Below, in pieces: positions 62,869 through 64,000 of a DNA stretch of 64,000 nt (within the stretch, counting starts at the first letter, position 1; every line of letters starts with the position of its first letter). The DNA lies in contig NZ_CP046172.1 in NCBI RefSeq assembly GCF_011801145.1, forward strand, positions 7,254,001-7,318,000, read 5' to 3'. The notes below the pieces were generated by a model. It was not told the origin of the DNA and did not search any database. It saw only the letters and a program-made list of their open reading frames with translations. The position numbers and the translations under genes were made by a program. Source of the stretch: Nocardia arthritidis (GTDB lineage Bacteria > Actinomycetota > Actinomycetes > Mycobacteriales > Mycobacteriaceae).

Positions 62869-63966
62869 ATGCCTGCGCCACTTGACGAATACCCGATCCA
62901 CCAGACCCCGCTGACCATGGCCCGGGTGGCCTCCAGCGACCGGAACTTCTACGACCGCAGCTATTTCAACGCACACGACCGCGACGGCGGCACTTTCCTC
63001 ATCACCGGGCTCGGGGTGTATCCGAATCTCGGCGTCACCGATGCGTACGCGACCGTTCGGCGCGGCGACGTCCAGCGTTCGGTGCGGTTCTCCGACGCGC
63101 TCGGCGACCGCTCGCTCGAACAGCGGGTGGGCGGGTACCGGATCGAGGTCATCGAGGCGCTGCAACGGATTCGGGTGATCTGCGAACACGAGGATCTGTC
63201 CTTCGACCTCACCTGGACCGGGGCCTTCCCCGCCGTTCAGGAGCAGCCGCATCTCATCCTGGCGGGCAACCGGCCCATCATCGATGCCAGCCGCTTCGCC
63301 CAAGTCGGTTCCTGGGCGGGAACTTTGACCGTGGATGGTGCGGATTTCACCGTCGACCCCGCGGTGTGGACCGGAACCCGGGACCGATCGTGGGGCATCC
63401 GCCCGGTCGGCGAGGGCGAACCGGCGGGCCGCGCGGCGAGCGAGGGGTCCGGCGGCTTCTGGTGGCTCTATACCCCGCTGCGCTTCGAGGAATTCGCGAT
63501 CATCGTCATCGTGCAGGAGGAGCCGGACGGCAGGCGCACGCTCAACGACGCGACCAGGATCTGGCCCGACGGCCGCACCGAACAGCTCGGCTGGCCCCGC
63601 GTGCACATCAAATATCGTTCCGGCACAAGGATTCCCACCGGCGCGCGGCTGGAACTCAGCACCCCCGACGGCAAACCGCTCGAGGTGGAGATCACCGCGG
63701 GCACCGGCGTCCCGCTGCACATCGGCTGCGGCTACGGCGGCGATCCGGACTGGCTGCACGGCCAATGGAAGGGCCGCGACTGGACCTCCAGCACCCGCTA
63801 CGACCTCACCGACCCGGCCATCGCCGCCCGAATCCCCTACGGCGTCATCGATCACGTCGCCAGCGCCCGGTGCGGCTCGGCCGAGGGCTGGGGCCTCTTC
63901 GAACACGCCAGCCTCGGCCGCCACGACCCCACCGGCTTCGCCGACTGGGGTTCGGTCGCACCCTGA
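62869..63966 (+). CDS. Uncharacterised all-beta protein paired with a phosphotransferase
   Basis: 365 residues from ATG 62869 (an in-frame ATG at 62857 would overlap the upstream stop). Rich in beta strands with W/G-D repeats: FYDRSYFNAHDRDGGTFLITGLGVYPNLGVTDAYATV, DRSWGIRPVGE and FWWLYTPLRFEEF. The pattern reminds me of double-lipocalin AttH/CrtC-like proteins, a weak fold guess. Operon position says it works with the kinase on the same compound, perhaps as a lipid-binding partner. Confidence 0.75.
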   Translation: MPAPLDEYPIHQTPLTMARVASSDRNFYDRSYFNAHDRDGGTFLITGLGVYPNLGVTDAYATVRRGDVQRSVRFSDALGDRSLEQRVGGYRIEVIEALQRIRVICEHEDLSFDLTWTGAFPAVQEQPHLILAGNRPIIDASRFAQVGSWAGTLTVDGADFTVDPAVWTGTRDRSWGIRPVGEGEPAGRAASEGSGGFWWLYTPLRFEEFAIIVIVQEEPDGRRTLNDATRIWPDGRTEQLGWPRVHIKYRSGTRIPTGARLELSTPDGKPLEVEITAGTGVPLHIGCGYGGDPDWLHGQWKGRDWTSSTRYDLTDPAIAARIPYGVIDHVASARCGSAEGWGLFEHASLGRHDPTGFADWGSVAP

Positions 63967-64000
63967 TTCCGGTGGCCCGGCGCGGATCTCGCCGGGCCAC

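Overview
The window is high-GC chromosomal DNA from a mycolic-acid actinomycete, most likely Nocardia or a close relative. The evidence is gene order: pepR-gpsI-rpsO-ribF-mntR, truB-pptT-pptH, a MATE transporter-nrnA-rbfA-infB-ylxR-nusA-rimP, then proS, efpA and cysG. This is the order of Mycobacterium tuberculosis Rv2782c to Rv2847c (from memory of that genome), with many genes inserted and some lost. GTG starts are frequent. I saw no tRNA, rRNA, CRISPR array or recognisable transposase.

Layout. 1-5.5 kb: end of a VOC protein, a membrane-anchored pentapeptide-repeat protein, a GNAT acetyltransferase, a divergent MFS/ArsR pair, a TPR membrane protein. 5.5-11.9 kb: conserved RNA-processing and flavin block. 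11.9-14.3 kb: MerR, a small secreted protein, and a DUF4345/TetR pair with two matching palindromes. 14.4-18.2 kb: truB, pptT and pptH; between pptT and pptH lie the abutting 3' remnants of a cupin-like gene and a LysR gene. 18.3-28.9 kb: MATE-nrnA-rbfA-infB-ylxR-nusA-rimP block and the Rv2843/Rv2844-like pair. 29-41 kb: lipid-catabolic and regulatory genes (two acyl-CoA dehydrogenases, enoyl-CoA hydratase, MarR + FAD monooxygenase, proS, yaaA, HD protein) and a secreted protein built of 26 [YF][DN][RK]xG repeats. 41.3-45.9 kb: a PucR/MmsA/aminotransferase module. 46-49.3 kb: DUF1707 protein, AftB-like glycosyltransferase, PPOX protein. 49.3-51.5 kb: a type VII-secretion polymorphic-toxin cassette (WXG100, WXG100, toxin, putative immunity protein) with an apparent frameshift. 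51.5-54.5 kb: efpA and cysG. 54.5-61.4 kb: three paralogous DoxX-like membrane proteins, the middle one with an early in-frame stop, around a secreted alpha/beta hydrolase and a deaminase/2-oxoglutarate-oxygenase pair. 61.7-64 kb: phosphotransferase-family protein and a paired all-beta protein.

Working together: the nusA operon and rpsO/gpsI/rbfA/infB/truB serve transcription, translation and RNA turnover. PptT and PptH are opposing enzymes of carrier-protein phosphopantetheinylation. PucR-MmsA-aminotransferase looks like a beta-amino-acid to acyl-CoA route. The points most worth a second look are the YDRxG secreted protein, the frameshifted toxin cassette, the DoxX triplet with its 77-nt wobble-paired hairpin, the LysR/cupin deletion scar, and the MarR operator centred on its own start codon.
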